From Aurantimonas sp036549475 (GTDB taxonomy: Bacteria; Pseudomonadota; Alphaproteobacteria; Rhizobiales; Rhizobiaceae): a DNA stretch of 64,000 nucleotides. The notes under the pieces are model-generated. The model was not told the DNA's origin, searched no databases, and saw only the letters and a list, made by a program, of their open reading frames with translations. Both the position numbers and the translations under genes were made by a program. The stretch is from contig NZ_JAZHLI010000003.1 of NCBI RefSeq assembly GCF_036549475.1, positions 62,001-126,000 of the forward strand, given 5' to 3'. Positions 1 through 8,829 of this stretch are shown here, one piece after another. Numbering within the stretch: the first letter of the stretch is position 1; every line of letters starts with the position of its first letter.

Positions 1-409
1 TTGCGGCCGAGCGATGGGTCAGCTGCCGGTCCATCTTCTCGGCGATCGAGCGCAGCTGGATCATCACCACGACGAGGTCGGGATCGTCCGGCAGGTTCGA
101 CACATACAGATCGACCAGGCGTTCACCGCCGAGCCGCGGCGACGACACGTCCACGCGGTACTCGCTGATCCGCCCCTGCTGCTCGCGCACCTGATCGATC
201 AGGGCGAAGAGCGGGCTGTCGGCCGGTACGAAATCCTGCAGCCGCCGCTTGGCGAGATACGCCATTCCGGCGGAGAAGAACTGCTCGGCATCGGAATTGG
301 CGAAGCGGAACCGGCCGCTGCGGTCGATGACGACCACCGGATGCGGCAGGGCGTTGAGGATCCCCGTCTGTGTGGTCGCAAGATCCGGGGGGATCGCTTG
401 ATCGTTCAT
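1..409 (-). CDS. ntrB: NtrB (GlnL) nitrogen-regulation sensor histidine kinase, N-terminal part
   Basis: The gene runs off the left edge of the window, so only the first ~136 residues are present. Translation from the ATG at 409 gives MNDQAIPPDL, then a PAS domain (about residues 15-120, with ALPHPVVVIDRSGRFRFAN) that senses signals, and ends at MDRQLTHRSAA, the start of the H-box region that carries the phosphorylated histidine in NtrB. NtrB is a cytoplasmic kinase that, with PII, controls phosphorylation of NtrC under nitrogen limitation. It begins 3 bases after the dusB stop, the classic nifR3-ntrB-ntrC arrangement of Hyphomicrobiales, so it is presumably co-transcribed and translationally coupled. 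The kinase ATPase domain and ntrC would lie outside the window. Confidence 0.9.
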   Translation of the reverse strand, partial: MNDQAIPPDLATTQTGILNALPHPVVVIDRSGRFRFANSDAEQFFSAGMAYLAKRRLQDFVPADSPLFALIDQVREQQGRISEYRVDVSSPRLGGERLVDLYVSNLPDDPDLVVVMIQLRSIAEKMDRQLTHRSAA

Positions 410-412
410 GGC

Positions 413-1513
413 TCAGGCTGCTTCCTGCAGGGAGGGCGATGCGAGGTTCGGCTCGACGTCCAGAAGGCGCGTATCGGCGAGAAGCCGCCGCAAGAGGGTG
501 AGAACCGTCTTCGGGTCCTGACCCGACATCACCGCCAGCCGGTCTGCCTTGGGCACGGGGCCGAAGGCATGGGCAAAGCGGTCGAGATACCAGCCCAGAT
601 GCTTGCGGGCGTGGCGGACGCCGGTGCGGCTGCCGTAATGGTCAAGCATTGCCTCGTAATGTTCGGCGACGAAATCGCCCAGCGATTGCCGTGCGAGATG
701 GTCGGCCCCGATTGCGCCGGCCATCAGTCCCGGCAGCCAGGGGCGGCCCTGCGCCCCGCGGCCTATCATCACCGCGTCGGCGCCGCTCTGGGACAGCATC
801 GATGCCAGCTGCCCGCCCGCGACGAGGTCGCCATTGGCGACGAGCGGCACCGAGACCGCCTCCCGAACGGCGGCGATCGCCTGCCAGTCGGCCTCGCCCT
901 CGTAGAAGTCGCTGCGCGTGCGCCCGTGCACCGTGATCATGGCGACACCCGCCGCCTGCGCCGCCGCCGCTAGCTCGGGAGCGTTCATTGACTGACGATC
1001 CCAGCCGAGCCGCATCTTCAGCGTGACCGGCACGCTGCCGGCGCCGGCCACCGTCGCCTCGACGATCCGCAGCGCCAGTTCCGGTTCGCGCATGAGCGCC
1101 GAGCCGGACAGGCCGCCAACCACCTTCTTGGCCGGGCACCCCATGTTGATGTCGATGACGTCCGTGCCCGAATCTGCCAGTTGCGCGGCGGCCCGCCCCA
1201 TCCAGGCCGGATCGCGACCGGCCAGTTGCACGACGTGCAGGCCGGGGCCATCCCGCATGGCTCGCAAGGCGCTCTCGTCGCAGCCTTTCACGAACTCGCC
1301 GCTGGCGACCATCTCCGACACGACCATGCCGGCGCCGAATCGCCGCGCGAGGCGGCGGAACGGCACGTCGGAAATCCCCGACAGCGGTGCGAGCAGCACA
1401 TGATTGCCCAGAACGTGGTTCCCCAAGCGCAGCGGCGTGCGAACAACGGGAAGGGCCGGAGCGCGATCGCCCAATGTTTGAGCGCTTGCGGGATGTGTCG
1501 TTTCTTGCATCAT
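413..1513 (-). CDS. dusB: tRNA-dihydrouridine synthase DusB (NifR3)
   Basis: FMN-dependent enzyme that reduces uridines in the tRNA D-loop with NADPH. A TIM barrel is evident: LLAPLSGISDVPFR binds FMN near the N terminus, DINMGCPAKK holds the catalytic cysteine (about residue 126), and TVHGRTRSDFYEG and a VPLVANGDL stretch complete the cofactor site. I chose the ATG at 1513 (MMQETTHP); the frame stays open to an ATG at 1564, but those 17 extra residues (MQGTCLSFVHARISYSE) look unlike the family. A weak promoter-like TTGTCT-16-TAAGTT lies at 1522-1549 and would only fit the shorter form; the ATG at 1510 is equally possible. It is the first gene of the dusB-ntrB operon and is divergent from ispDF. 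Confidence 0.93.
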   Translation of the reverse strand: MMQETTHPASAQTLGDRAPALPVVRTPLRLGNHVLGNHVLLAPLSGISDVPFRRLARRFGAGMVVSEMVASGEFVKGCDESALRAMRDGPGLHVVQLAGRDPAWMGRAAAQLADSGTDVIDINMGCPAKKVVGGLSGSALMREPELALRIVEATVAGAGSVPVTLKMRLGWDRQSMNAPELAAAAQAAGVAMITVHGRTRSDFYEGEADWQAIAAVREAVSVPLVANGDLVAGGQLASMLSQSGADAVMIGRGAQGRPWLPGLMAGAIGADHLARQSLGDFVAEHYEAMLDHYGSRTGVRHARKHLGWYLDRFAHAFGPVPKADRLAVMSGQDPKTVLTLLRRLLADTRLLDVEPNLASPSLQEAA

Positions 1514-1618
1514 TTCGCTGTAACTTATCCGGGCATGCACAAAAGACAAGCATGTGCCTTGCATAGCTGCTTCCCTCTATGGTTCACGCAGGCGATGGAA
1601 ACGTGACGGGAACGGGCT

Positions 1619-2809
1619 ATGAAGCGGAGCGTGGCTGCGGTCATCGTGGCGGCAGGGCGCGGCGAACGGGCGGGTCTGTCCAGCCAGGGCCCCAAACAGT
1701 ACCGTTTGCTCGCCGGACGGGCCGTCATCGCGCATACGATCCGCATCTTCCTGCAGCATCCCGCCATCGACCGGGTCGTCCTCGTCATCCACAGGGATGA
1801 TCGTGAACTTCTGAGCGCAGCACTCGGCAAGGACCTCGATCAGGTCCAGATCACCCTCGGAGGCGCGACTCGCCAGGATTCGGTCCGCCGCGGTCTCGCG
1901 GGCCTCGCCGATGCCGCCCCCGACCTCGTGCTGATTCACGATGCCGTCCGCCCCTTTGCCGATGCGGCCCTGATCGACCGCACCCTGGCGGCCATCGACG
2001 ATGCAGCAGGCGCGATCCCCGCCATCGCAGTTCCCGATACGCTGAAGAAGGCCGGCCCCGACGGGCAGATCGAAGCGACGGTCGACCGCCGCGCGCTCCA
2101 TGCCGCGCAGACGCCGCAGGGCTTTCCCTTCATCGCGATCCTCGATGCCCATGAGGCGGCCGCCGCGTCCGGACGCGATGACTTCACCGACGACTCCTCG
2201 ATTGCCGAATGGGCGGGGCTTGCCGTGCGCCTGGTCGAGGGTCTCGCGGAGAACGTGAAACTGACGACGGCTCGTGATATCGCGCTGGCGGACGAGCGGA
2301 TGCGGGGAATGCGACCGATGATCGATGTCAGGACAGGCAATGGCTACGACGTGCACCGTCTCGTCGCCGGCGACCACGTCACCCTGTGCGGCATCGCCAT
2401 TCCCCACGACCAGGCGCTGGACGGCCATTCCGATGCCGATGTCGGCCTGCACGCCCTCACCGATGCGCTGCTGGCGACCTGCGGAGCCGGCGACATCGGG
2501 GATCATTTCCCACCGAGCGACCCGCAATGGCGCGGCGCGCCGTCCCGCATCTTCGTGGAGAAAGCGGTCGAGATCGTGCGCGCCAGGGGCGGACGGATCA
2601 TGAATGCCGACATTTCGCTGATCTGCGAGGCGCCGAAGATCGCCCCGCATCGCGCCGCCATGCGCGCAGCGATCGCCGACATGATCGGGCTCGACGCCGC
2701 ACGGGTGTCGGTCAAGGCGACGACCAACGAGACCATCGGCTTTGTCGGCCGCCGCGAGGGCATCGCCGCGATCGCGACGGCGAGCGTGTCCTATGGAGAG
2801 GGCTTGTGA
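1619..2809 (+). CDS. ispDF: Bifunctional IspDF: MEP cytidylyltransferase / MEcPP synthase
   Basis: A 396-residue fusion catalysing two non-consecutive steps of the MEP isoprenoid pathway. The N-terminal IspD half (about 1-230) begins with the nucleotide-binding signature AAGRGERAG and PKQY, and has DAVRPF and TPQGF. The IspF half (about 235-396) starts at GNGYDVHRL, where Asp and His bind the metal, and continues with LDGHSDADVGLHALTDALL and GDIGDHFPPSD. IspF ends with VKATTNETIGFVGR. IspD-IspF fusion is the usual state in alphaproteobacteria. IspE, which acts between the two, is not in the window. The start codon fits the normal IspD N terminus. The stop overlaps the next gene (GTGA), indicating translational coupling. 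Confidence 0.96.
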   Translation: MKRSVAAVIVAAGRGERAGLSSQGPKQYRLLAGRAVIAHTIRIFLQHPAIDRVVLVIHRDDRELLSAALGKDLDQVQITLGGATRQDSVRRGLAGLADAAPDLVLIHDAVRPFADAALIDRTLAAIDDAAGAIPAIAVPDTLKKAGPDGQIEATVDRRALHAAQTPQGFPFIAILDAHEAAAASGRDDFTDDSSIAEWAGLAVRLVEGLAENVKLTTARDIALADERMRGMRPMIDVRTGNGYDVHRLVAGDHVTLCGIAIPHDQALDGHSDADVGLHALTDALLATCGAGDIGDHFPPSDPQWRGAPSRIFVEKAVEIVRARGGRIMNADISLICEAPKIAPHRAAMRAAIADMIGLDAARVSVKATTNETIGFVGRREGIAAIATASVSYGEGL

Positions 2810-3315
2810 GCGCAGGGGCAGCGGCGATCGCAGACAGGGCCCGGGCGGTGATCACCGCCTATGCCGAGGCGCAGCTCACCGTCGCGACCGCCGAATCGTG
2901 CACCGGCGGCATGATCGCGGCGGCGCTGACGGACATCGCCGGCTCGTCCGCCGTGTTCGACCGGGGCTATGTCACCTATTCCAATGCCGCCAAGATCGAC
3001 ATGATCGGAGTGGATGCGGCGACGCTCGCCGCCCACGGGGCGGTGTCCGAAGCGGTTGCACGGCAGATGGCCGAAGGGGCTCGCGATGCCTCCTGGGCCA
3101 GCGTCGCCGTCTCCGTGACAGGGATTGCCGGGCCGGGCGGCGGAAGCCCCGACAAGCCGGTCGGACTGGTCCATTTCGCTTGTGCCGGGCCGCATCCCAC
3201 ACGTCACAGGGAATGCCGCTTCGGGCCGCTGAGCCGGGCAGAGATCCGTACTGCCAGCGTTCAGGTGGCTCTGGACATGCTGCTCGACGCGTTGCGCGTT
3301 CAACCCGCCGTCTGA
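2806..3315 (+). CDS. pncC: CinA C-terminal family protein (nicotinamide-nucleotide amidohydrolase PncC)
   Basis: A 169-residue stand-alone CinA-C domain. The family deamidates nicotinamide mononucleotide to nicotinate mononucleotide in NAD recycling. Visible signatures are TVATAESCTGGMIAAALT near residue 25-40, YVTYSNAAK, GAVSEAVARQMAEGA, and SVTGIAGPGGGSPDKPVGLV. The start is a GTG at 2806 that overlaps the ispDF stop by four bases; the frame is open well upstream but that part lies inside ispDF. It is often annotated simply as cinA, but the N-terminal molybdopterin-binding half of full-length CinA is absent. It converges with ratA, with the two reading frames overlapping by 16 bases. Confidence 0.92.
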   Translation: MSAGAAAIADRARAVITAYAEAQLTVATAESCTGGMIAAALTDIAGSSAVFDRGYVTYSNAAKIDMIGVDAATLAAHGAVSEAVARQMAEGARDASWASVAVSVTGIAGPGGGSPDKPVGLVHFACAGPHPTRHRECRFGPLSRAEIRTASVQVALDMLLDALRVQPAV

Positions 3316-3776
3316 GCGTTCCCTGCCGCGTCGCCGTAGATCACGTCGGCCCGCGCCTCGAAGGCCTCGGCAAAACGGCGGAAGGCGTAGTCGAACATCG
3401 ACCCCATCAGAAGCCCCAGGGTGCGGCTCTTGAACTCGTATTCGATGTCGAACTTCACGTCGCAGGCCGCGTCGCCCGCGGGCACGAAGTCCCAGCGATT
3501 GTCCAGATAGCGGAACGGTCCCTCGACATATTTGACGTCGATCCGGCGTTCCTCGGGCTTCAGCATGACCTTTGTGGAGAAGGTCTCGCGAACCATCTTG
3601 TAGGCGACGGTCATGTCGGCAACGAGCAGCGTCTTGCCATCCCGTTCCCGGCGCGACCGGACGATCAGCTGCTGGCACAGCGGCAGGAATTCCGGGTATC
3701 GCTCGACATCGGCGACAAGCGCGAACATCTCGTCGGCGGAGTGGTGCACACGGCGCGTGGTCTGGAAATGAGCCAT
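3300..3776 (-). CDS. RatA / COQ10-like START-domain protein
   Basis: 158 residues forming a single SRPBCC (START-like) domain of the COQ10/RatA family. In eukaryotes COQ10 binds coenzyme Q; the E. coli relative was described as the RatA toxin, but in alphaproteobacteria a ubiquinone-chaperone role is usually assumed. Signatures are the N-terminal MAHFQTTRRVHHSADEMF, LVADVERYPEFLP, and the conserved C-terminal region with LLGLLMGSMFD-like text (TLGLLMGSMFDYAF) and RRFAEAFEARA. Its start is 11 bases downstream of the lipA stop and both run the same way, a pairing common in this order. I infer co-transcription with lipA. Confidence 0.88.
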   Translation of the reverse strand: MAHFQTTRRVHHSADEMFALVADVERYPEFLPLCQQLIVRSRRERDGKTLLVADMTVAYKMVRETFSTKVMLKPEERRIDVKYVEGPFRYLDNRWDFVPAGDAACDVKFDIEYEFKSRTLGLLMGSMFDYAFRRFAEAFEARADVIYGDAAGNAQTAG

Positions 3777-3787
3777 GGGAAACGCTG

Positions 3788-4771
3788 TCAGGCGGCCGTG
3801 CGGCGGGCCAGTCGAGCCGCCTTCAGCCGTTCGAAATCCTCGCCGGCATGATGCGAGGAACGCGTCAGCGGGCTGGACGAGACCACGAGGAAGCCCTTGG
3901 CCAAGGCCACGGTCTCGAAAGACTGGAACTCCTCCGGCGTTACGAAACGCAACACCGCATGGTGCTTCTTGGTCGGCTGCAGGTACTGGCCGATGGTCAG
4001 GAAGTCGACATCAGCGGTACGCAGATCGTCCATGAGCTGCAGCACCTCGTTCCGCTCCTCGCCCAGCCCGACCATGATGCCGGATTTGGTGAAGATCGTC
4101 GGATCAAGTTCCTTCACCCGCTGCAGAAGCCGGATCGAGTGGAAGTACCGGGCGCCCGGGCGCACCGTGAGGTACTTCGACGGCACCGTTTCGAGATTGT
4201 GGTTGAAGACGTCCGGCTTGGCCGCAACGACCGTTTCCAGCGCCTCCGGCTTGCGCAGGAAGTCCGGCGTCAGGATTTCAACCGTGGTGCCAGGCGCTGC
4301 CGCGCGGATGGCCCGAATGGTCTCGACGAAATGCTGGGCGCCACCATCGGCCAGGTCGTCGCGGTCGACGGAGGTGATGACCACATGGTTGAGGCCCATT
4401 GCCGCCACGGCGCGGCCAACGCTCGCCGGCTCGCTCGGGTCGAGCGGATTGGGCATGCCCGTCGCCACGTTGCAGAAGGCGCAGGCGCGGGTGCAGATCC
4501 CGCCCATGATCATGAAGGTCGCGTGCTTCTTCTCCCAGCAACCCCCGATATTGGGGCAGCCGGCCTCTTCGCACACGGTGATGAGGTTGTTGGTGCGCGC
4601 GATCTCGCGCGTCTCCTGATAGCCCTTCGAGACCGGCGCCTTGACGCGCAGCCAGTCCGGCTTGCGCAGGCTCGTCGCCTGGTCCGGACGGTGGGCTTTT
4701 TCGGGATGCCGCGGTCGAGGCTTGGCCTCGACCGCAAGACGGTTATCGAGCACGGTGACCATGGGCTTCAA
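3788..4771 (-). CDS. lipA: Lipoyl synthase LipA
   Basis: Radical-SAM enzyme that inserts two sulfurs into the octanoyl group on lipoyl domains, in the cytoplasm. 327 residues. Both iron-sulfur clusters are visible: the auxiliary cluster CEEAGCPNIGGCW (Cys67, 72, 78) and the radical-SAM motif CTRACAFC (Cys93, 97, 100). Other family marks are FMIMGGICTRAC, GMPNPLDPSEP, VVITSVDRDDL and a C-terminal RSSHHAGE. Its clients, the lipoyl domains of PdhB and PdhC, are encoded in the same strand block just upstream. Length and N terminus match other alphaproteobacterial LipA proteins. Confidence 0.97.
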   Translation of the reverse strand: MKPMVTVLDNRLAVEAKPRPRHPEKAHRPDQATSLRKPDWLRVKAPVSKGYQETREIARTNNLITVCEEAGCPNIGGCWEKKHATFMIMGGICTRACAFCNVATGMPNPLDPSEPASVGRAVAAMGLNHVVITSVDRDDLADGGAQHFVETIRAIRAAAPGTTVEILTPDFLRKPEALETVVAAKPDVFNHNLETVPSKYLTVRPGARYFHSIRLLQRVKELDPTIFTKSGIMVGLGEERNEVLQLMDDLRTADVDFLTIGQYLQPTKKHHAVLRFVTPEEFQSFETVALAKGFLVVSSSPLTRSSHHAGEDFERLKAARLARRTAA

Positions 4772-4831
4772 TTAAGCTCCCGAGCGCGGCAGTGCAATCG
4801 TTGCGGCGCGGTCATCGTGCATGACCGGTGC

Positions 4832-5086
4832 CTAGCGCCGGAACAACCGGACGATGAATATCAGCAGGCAGGCGCCCACGAACCCGACGATCAGATATTC
4901 CCAAGAGAAGGTGGCGCTCGCACCAGAGCCTAGCCCGGTCAACCGGAGGATGAGGCTCAGGACGATGGCGCCCACAACGCCGAGAATGATGTTCATGAGA
5001 ACGCCCATGTCGCTCTTCATGACTTTTTCTGCCAGCCAGCCTGCAATGCCACCGACGATGATGGCTGCGAGAAAACTTCCGATCAT
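4832..5086 (-). CDS. GlsB/YeaQ/YmgE family small membrane protein
   Basis: An 84-residue hydrophobic protein with three predicted membrane segments (about residues 3-20, 30-48 and 60-80). The family is labelled 'transglycosylase-associated', but its biochemical role is not established; relatives are often stress-induced. Typical features are the start MIGSFLAAIIVGGIAGWLAE, a lysine-containing loop, the glycine-rich NIILGVVGAIVLS and the C-terminal FVGACLLIFIVRLFRR. It sits alone between lpdA (84 bases upstream) and lipA (60 bases downstream) on the same strand. There is no sign that it takes part in PDH or lipoate function. Confidence 0.85.
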   Translation of the reverse strand: MIGSFLAAIIVGGIAGWLAEKVMKSDMGVLMNIILGVVGAIVLSLILRLTGLGSGASATFSWEYLIVGFVGACLLIFIVRLFRR

Positions 5087-5170
5087 GCGCTGAAACTCCG
5101 TTTCGCGTTTGGTATGGTCGGCTGATAGCTAGCGCAGGCACCCGACAGGCAAGAGCTTGCCCGTGCGATT

Positions 5171-6625
5171 CTACGTGTGGATGACGCGTCCATAGGCATC
5201 CAGAACGCTCTCGTGCATCGTTTCCGAGAGGGTGGGATGCGGGAACACGGTGTGCATGAGTTCGGCCTCGGTCGTCTCCAGCCCCATCGCGATGACGAAC
5301 CCCTGGATCAGCTCCGTGACTTCCGCCCCGACCATATGCGCGCCGAGCAGCTCGCCCGTCTTGGCGTCGAACACGGTCTTGACCAGACCCTCCGGCTCGC
5401 CGAGCGCGATGGCCTTGCCATTGCCCTTGAAGTTGAAGCGGCCGACCTTGACTTCGCGCCCGGCCTCCTTGGCCTTCGCCTCCGTCAGGCCGACGCTGGC
5501 GACCTGCGGCTGGCAGTAGGTGCAGCCGGGGATCTCGGTCTTCTTCATCGGATGGACATCGAGGCCCTTGATCTTCTCGACGCAGATCGAGCCCTCGTGC
5601 TCGGCCTTGTGGGCGAGCATCGGGGGTCCGGCCACATCGCCGATGGCATAGATGCCCTCGACATTGGTGCGGCCGTAGCCGTCGACCTTGACGATCCCGC
5701 GCTCGATTGCGACGCCGGCCTCCTCGAGACCCAGCCCTTCGGTGTTGCCCTGGACGCCGACCGCAGAGATCAGCCGTTCGGCCGTCAACGTCTGGGACTT
5801 GCCATCCTTGGTCTCGACGGTGACGGTGACCCCGTCGCCCCCCTTCTCGACCTTGGCGACCTTGGCGTCGGTGAGGATCTTCAGGCCCTGCTTCTCGAAC
5901 TGCTTGCGCGCGACCGCGGCGATCTCGGCATCTTCCACCGGCATGATCTGCGGCAGCAGCTCGACCACCGTCACCTCGGCGCCCATGGTGCGATAGAAAG
6001 AGGCGAACTCGATGCCGATCGCGCCGGAGCCCATGACGATGAGGCTCTTCGGCATCGCCTTCGGCTTCATCGCCTCGAAATAGGTCCAGATGCGGTCGCC
6101 GTCCGGCTCGATGCCCGGCAACACCCGGGGGCGCGCGCCAGTTGCGACGATGACGTACTTGGCCTTGTAGCTGCCCTCCCCGAGCACACCCTTCGGCACC
6201 GGGTTCTGCGGCTCGACCACCGGCTTCTTCATCTTGCCGACGGACACCTCGACCGGACCGCCCTTGCCGGCCTTGGTGATCTTCGCCTCGCCCCAGATGA
6301 CGTCGATCTTGTTCTTCTTCATCAGGTAGCCGACGCCGCCATTGAGCTGCGCCGAGACGCCGCGCGAGCGCTTGACCACCGCCTCCATGTCGAATTCGGG
6401 CTTGGCGATCGTCAGGCCGTAGGCCGCGGCATTCTCTGCGTAGTGGAAAATTTCGGCCGAGCGCAGCAGCGCCTTGGTCGGGATGCAGCCCCAGTTGAGG
6501 CAGATGCCGCCGAGATGCTCGCGCTCCACCACGGCGGTCTTGAAGCCGAGCTGGGCGGCGCGGATCGCCGCGACATAGCCGCCGGGCCCGCCGCCGATGA
6601 TGAGGATGTCGTAGGTGTCAGCCAT
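5171..6625 (-). CDS. lpdA: Dihydrolipoyl dehydrogenase (E3 of pyruvate dehydrogenase)
   Basis: FAD flavoprotein that reoxidises dihydrolipoyl groups using NAD+. 484 residues. The FAD-binding GGGPGGYVAA is at about residues 11-20, the redox disulfide GICLNWGCIPTKA uses Cys42 and Cys47, the NAD-binding GSGAIGIEFASF lies mid-protein, and the C-terminal catalytic His-Glu is in FPHPTLSE. An insertion around residues 120-150, rich in Lys and Gly, is common in the alphaproteobacterial PDH-type E3. The ATG at 6625 follows an AGGAGAT ribosome site; an in-frame ATG 75 bases upstream lacks family support. It is the last enzyme gene of the PDH cluster, 132 bases after the SGNH hydrolase gene. Confidence 0.97.
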   Translation of the reverse strand: MADTYDILIIGGGPGGYVAAIRAAQLGFKTAVVEREHLGGICLNWGCIPTKALLRSAEIFHYAENAAAYGLTIAKPEFDMEAVVKRSRGVSAQLNGGVGYLMKKNKIDVIWGEAKITKAGKGGPVEVSVGKMKKPVVEPQNPVPKGVLGEGSYKAKYVIVATGARPRVLPGIEPDGDRIWTYFEAMKPKAMPKSLIVMGSGAIGIEFASFYRTMGAEVTVVELLPQIMPVEDAEIAAVARKQFEKQGLKILTDAKVAKVEKGGDGVTVTVETKDGKSQTLTAERLISAVGVQGNTEGLGLEEAGVAIERGIVKVDGYGRTNVEGIYAIGDVAGPPMLAHKAEHEGSICVEKIKGLDVHPMKKTEIPGCTYCQPQVASVGLTEAKAKEAGREVKVGRFNFKGNGKAIALGEPEGLVKTVFDAKTGELLGAHMVGAEVTELIQGFVIAMGLETTEAELMHTVFPHPTLSETMHESVLDAYGRVIHT

Positions 6626-6757
6626 GGGGGATCTCCTGGGACGCCGAAACTTCGTTGGCCGGGGAAGCGACTGCGGAGCCGCCCCGCCTTCCGGCCACAA
6701 CAGGTGCGTAGGCCGCCGTCTGCCGAGCGCCGGACGCGGGGCAGCACGGCGACCGGA

Positions 6758-7405
6758 TCATGCCGTATCGCCGAGCAACGCCTCGACCGGCGCGATCAGC
6801 GCCTCGCCGAGCGCCCGCGTGTGCTCCGCCGACAGGTGGATGCCGTCGAGCGGGGTGGTCTCGCAGACTTCCGAGGCGTCGAAAATCGCGCAGCCGTATT
6901 CCTCCGCGACCTTGGTGCAAGCGGAGCGGAAATGCTGCGATTCCTCGACCGCGTGCCCGAAGAGCAGCGCGAAATCCGGCTCGGTGGTCGTGGTGAACAT
7001 GGGCGGCGCCACGATCAGGATCTTCGGCGCCGCGTAGCCCCGCTGGTAGGGATAGGTCAGGATGATCTCGACCAGCCGCTCCAGCCCCTGGCGGGACTCG
7101 AACACGCGGCCACCGCCGGTGTGGCGCTTGAGATCGTTGGTGCCGAGCATCAGGATGACGAGGTCGAGCGGCTGGTGGGCGCCAAGAGCGGTCGGCAGCG
7201 TCTTCGCCCCGTTCCGCTCGGCCATCACCATCTGGTCGTCGAAGACCGTCGTCCGCCCGTTCAGCGCATCGGTGATGACCACCACGTCGTCGCCCAGCGC
7301 CCTGGCCAGGACATTCGGCCAGCGGCTGTCGAAGTCATGGCGCTGGCCCGTTTCCGAATTGTAGCCCCAGGTGAGCGAGTCGCCAAAGCACAGGACGGTC
7401 TTCAT
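6758..7405 (-). CDS. SGNH/GDSL hydrolase (arylesterase-like)
   Basis: 215 residues with all four SGNH blocks: GDSLTWG (nucleophile Ser10), the conserved Gly50 (ALNGRTT), GTND (Asn90), and DGIHLS (Asp187 and His190). This matches the bacterial arylesterase/acyltransferase subfamily. No signal peptide is visible, so it is probably cytoplasmic. The substrate cannot be told from sequence. It starts 4 bases after the pdhC stop, so it is very likely on the same mRNA; SGNH hydrolases are found here in several Hyphomicrobiales, which suggests a conserved but unexplained link with the dehydrogenase operon. Confidence 0.85.
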   Translation of the reverse strand: MKTVLCFGDSLTWGYNSETGQRHDFDSRWPNVLARALGDDVVVITDALNGRTTVFDDQMVMAERNGAKTLPTALGAHQPLDLVILMLGTNDLKRHTGGGRVFESRQGLERLVEIILTYPYQRGYAAPKILIVAPPMFTTTTEPDFALLFGHAVEESQHFRSACTKVAEEYGCAIFDASEVCETTPLDGIHLSAEHTRALGEALIAPVEALLGDTA

Positions 7406-7409
7406 CGCC

Positions 7410-8816
7410 CTACACCAGCATCGACATCGGGTTTTCGATCAGCTGCTTGAACGCCACCGCCAGTTCCGCGCCCAGGGCCCCGTCCACGGCCCGGTGGTCG
7501 GTCGACAGGGTCACGCTCATCACCGTCGCGACGGTCACGGCGCCATTCTTGACCACCGCGCGCTGCTCGCCGGCACCGACCGCCAGGATCGTGGCATGGG
7601 GCGGGTTGATCACGGCGGCGAAGTCCTTGATGCCGAACATGCCAAGATTGGACACGGCGGTGGTGCCGCCCTGGTATTCCTCGGGCTTGAGCTTGCGGGA
7701 CCGGGCCCGCTTGGCGAGGTCCTTCATCTCGTTCGAGATCGCCGACAGGGTCTTCTCCTCGGCGCGGCGGATGATCGGCGTGATCAGGCCACCCTCGATC
7801 GACACCGCAACGCCGACATCGGCGTGCTTGTGCTGGAGCATCGCCGATTCGGTCCAGGACACGTTGGCGGAAGGTACCGCCTTCAGCGCCAGCGCCATGG
7901 CCTTGATGATCATGTCGTTGACCGACAGCTTGTAGGCCGGCTTGTCGCCCGCGTCGGTCTTGATCATCGGCGACGCCTCGTTGAGCTGCTTGCGCAGCGC
8001 CAGGAGCGCGTCGAGCTCGCAATCGAGCGTCAGGTAGAAATGCGGGATCGTCGACTTGGCCTCGACGAGACGCTTGGCGATGGTCTTGCGCATCCCGTCA
8101 TGCGGGATCTTTTCGTAGGAGCCTTCCTGGAACAGCTTCAGGATCGACTCGTCGCTCGCCGCCTTGGCCATCGGCGCAGCGGCAGCCGGTGCCGCCTCGC
8201 CCTTCGCGGCCGGCGCGTCAGCGCCCTTGCGCGCGCTGCCGGTGGCCTGCGCGCTCTCGATGTCGGCTTTCACGATGCGGCCATGCGGGCCGGAGCCCTT
8301 GACGGCACTCAGCTCGACGCCGGCGTCCCTGGCCAGACGGCGTGCGAGCGGCGAGGCGAACAGCCGTTCCCCCGTATCGCTCTTGGCCGGTGCGGAGCCT
8401 GCGCTCGCCGCATCGGATGCGGGGCGGCTGTCGCCGCGCTGGGATGCATCCTTCGCGTCGGCTTCGGAAACGGTCACCGCGGCGTCGACCTTGGGATCGG
8501 CGACCATCACGCCATCCTTGCCATCGGAGGCCTTGTCCGTTCCGCCGCCCTTGGCGGCGTCCTCGACGCTTTCGCCCTCGGCCGCCAGGATGGCGATGAC
8601 GTCGTTGACCTTCACCCCCTCGGTGCCGGCGGCGACGACGATCTTGGCGACCTTGCCCTCGTCCACGGCCTCCACTTCCATGGTCGCCTTGTCGGTCTCG
8701 ATCTCGGCGATGATGTCGCCGGCCGAGACCGTGTCGCCTTCGGCCACCAGCCACTTGGCGAGGTTGCCCTCCTCCATCGTCGGCGAGAGCGCGGGCATCG
8801 TCACATTGATGGGCAT
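7410..8816 (-). CDS. pdhC: Dihydrolipoamide acetyltransferase (E2 of pyruvate dehydrogenase)
   Basis: 468 residues. Transfers acetyl from E2-bound lipoate to CoA and forms the core of the complex. An N-terminal lipoyl domain (about 1-80) has the lipoylated Lys43 in TDKATMEVEA. Then comes an Ala/Asp-rich linker, a peripheral-subunit-binding domain (ASPLARRLARDAGVELS to GPHGRIVKADIE, about 165-200) and the catalytic domain ending with HRAVDG and the characteristic ENPMSML. The ATG at 8816 (MPINVTMPALSPTM) follows GGAGACG; the upstream ATG would add 13 non-homologous residues. Only one lipoyl domain is present; the second in the complex is supplied by PdhB. Confidence 0.97.
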   Translation of the reverse strand: MPINVTMPALSPTMEEGNLAKWLVAEGDTVSAGDIIAEIETDKATMEVEAVDEGKVAKIVVAAGTEGVKVNDVIAILAAEGESVEDAAKGGGTDKASDGKDGVMVADPKVDAAVTVSEADAKDASQRGDSRPASDAASAGSAPAKSDTGERLFASPLARRLARDAGVELSAVKGSGPHGRIVKADIESAQATGSARKGADAPAAKGEAAPAAAAPMAKAASDESILKLFQEGSYEKIPHDGMRKTIAKRLVEAKSTIPHFYLTLDCELDALLALRKQLNEASPMIKTDAGDKPAYKLSVNDMIIKAMALALKAVPSANVSWTESAMLQHKHADVGVAVSIEGGLITPIIRRAEEKTLSAISNEMKDLAKRARSRKLKPEEYQGGTTAVSNLGMFGIKDFAAVINPPHATILAVGAGEQRAVVKNGAVTVATVMSVTLSTDHRAVDGALGAELAVAFKQLIENPMSMLV

Positions 8817-8829
8817 CCGGAACGTCTCC

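Noticed and set aside
1522..1549. Promoter-like TTGTCT-16-TAAGTT ahead of dusB
   Set aside because: The -10 matches only three of six positions and would leave almost no leader, so I mention it only as a hint for the start choice.
5177..7450. A 757-codon open frame antisense to lpdA
   Set aside because: Shadow frame of lpdA and the SGNH hydrolase, with no recognisable domain or start site.
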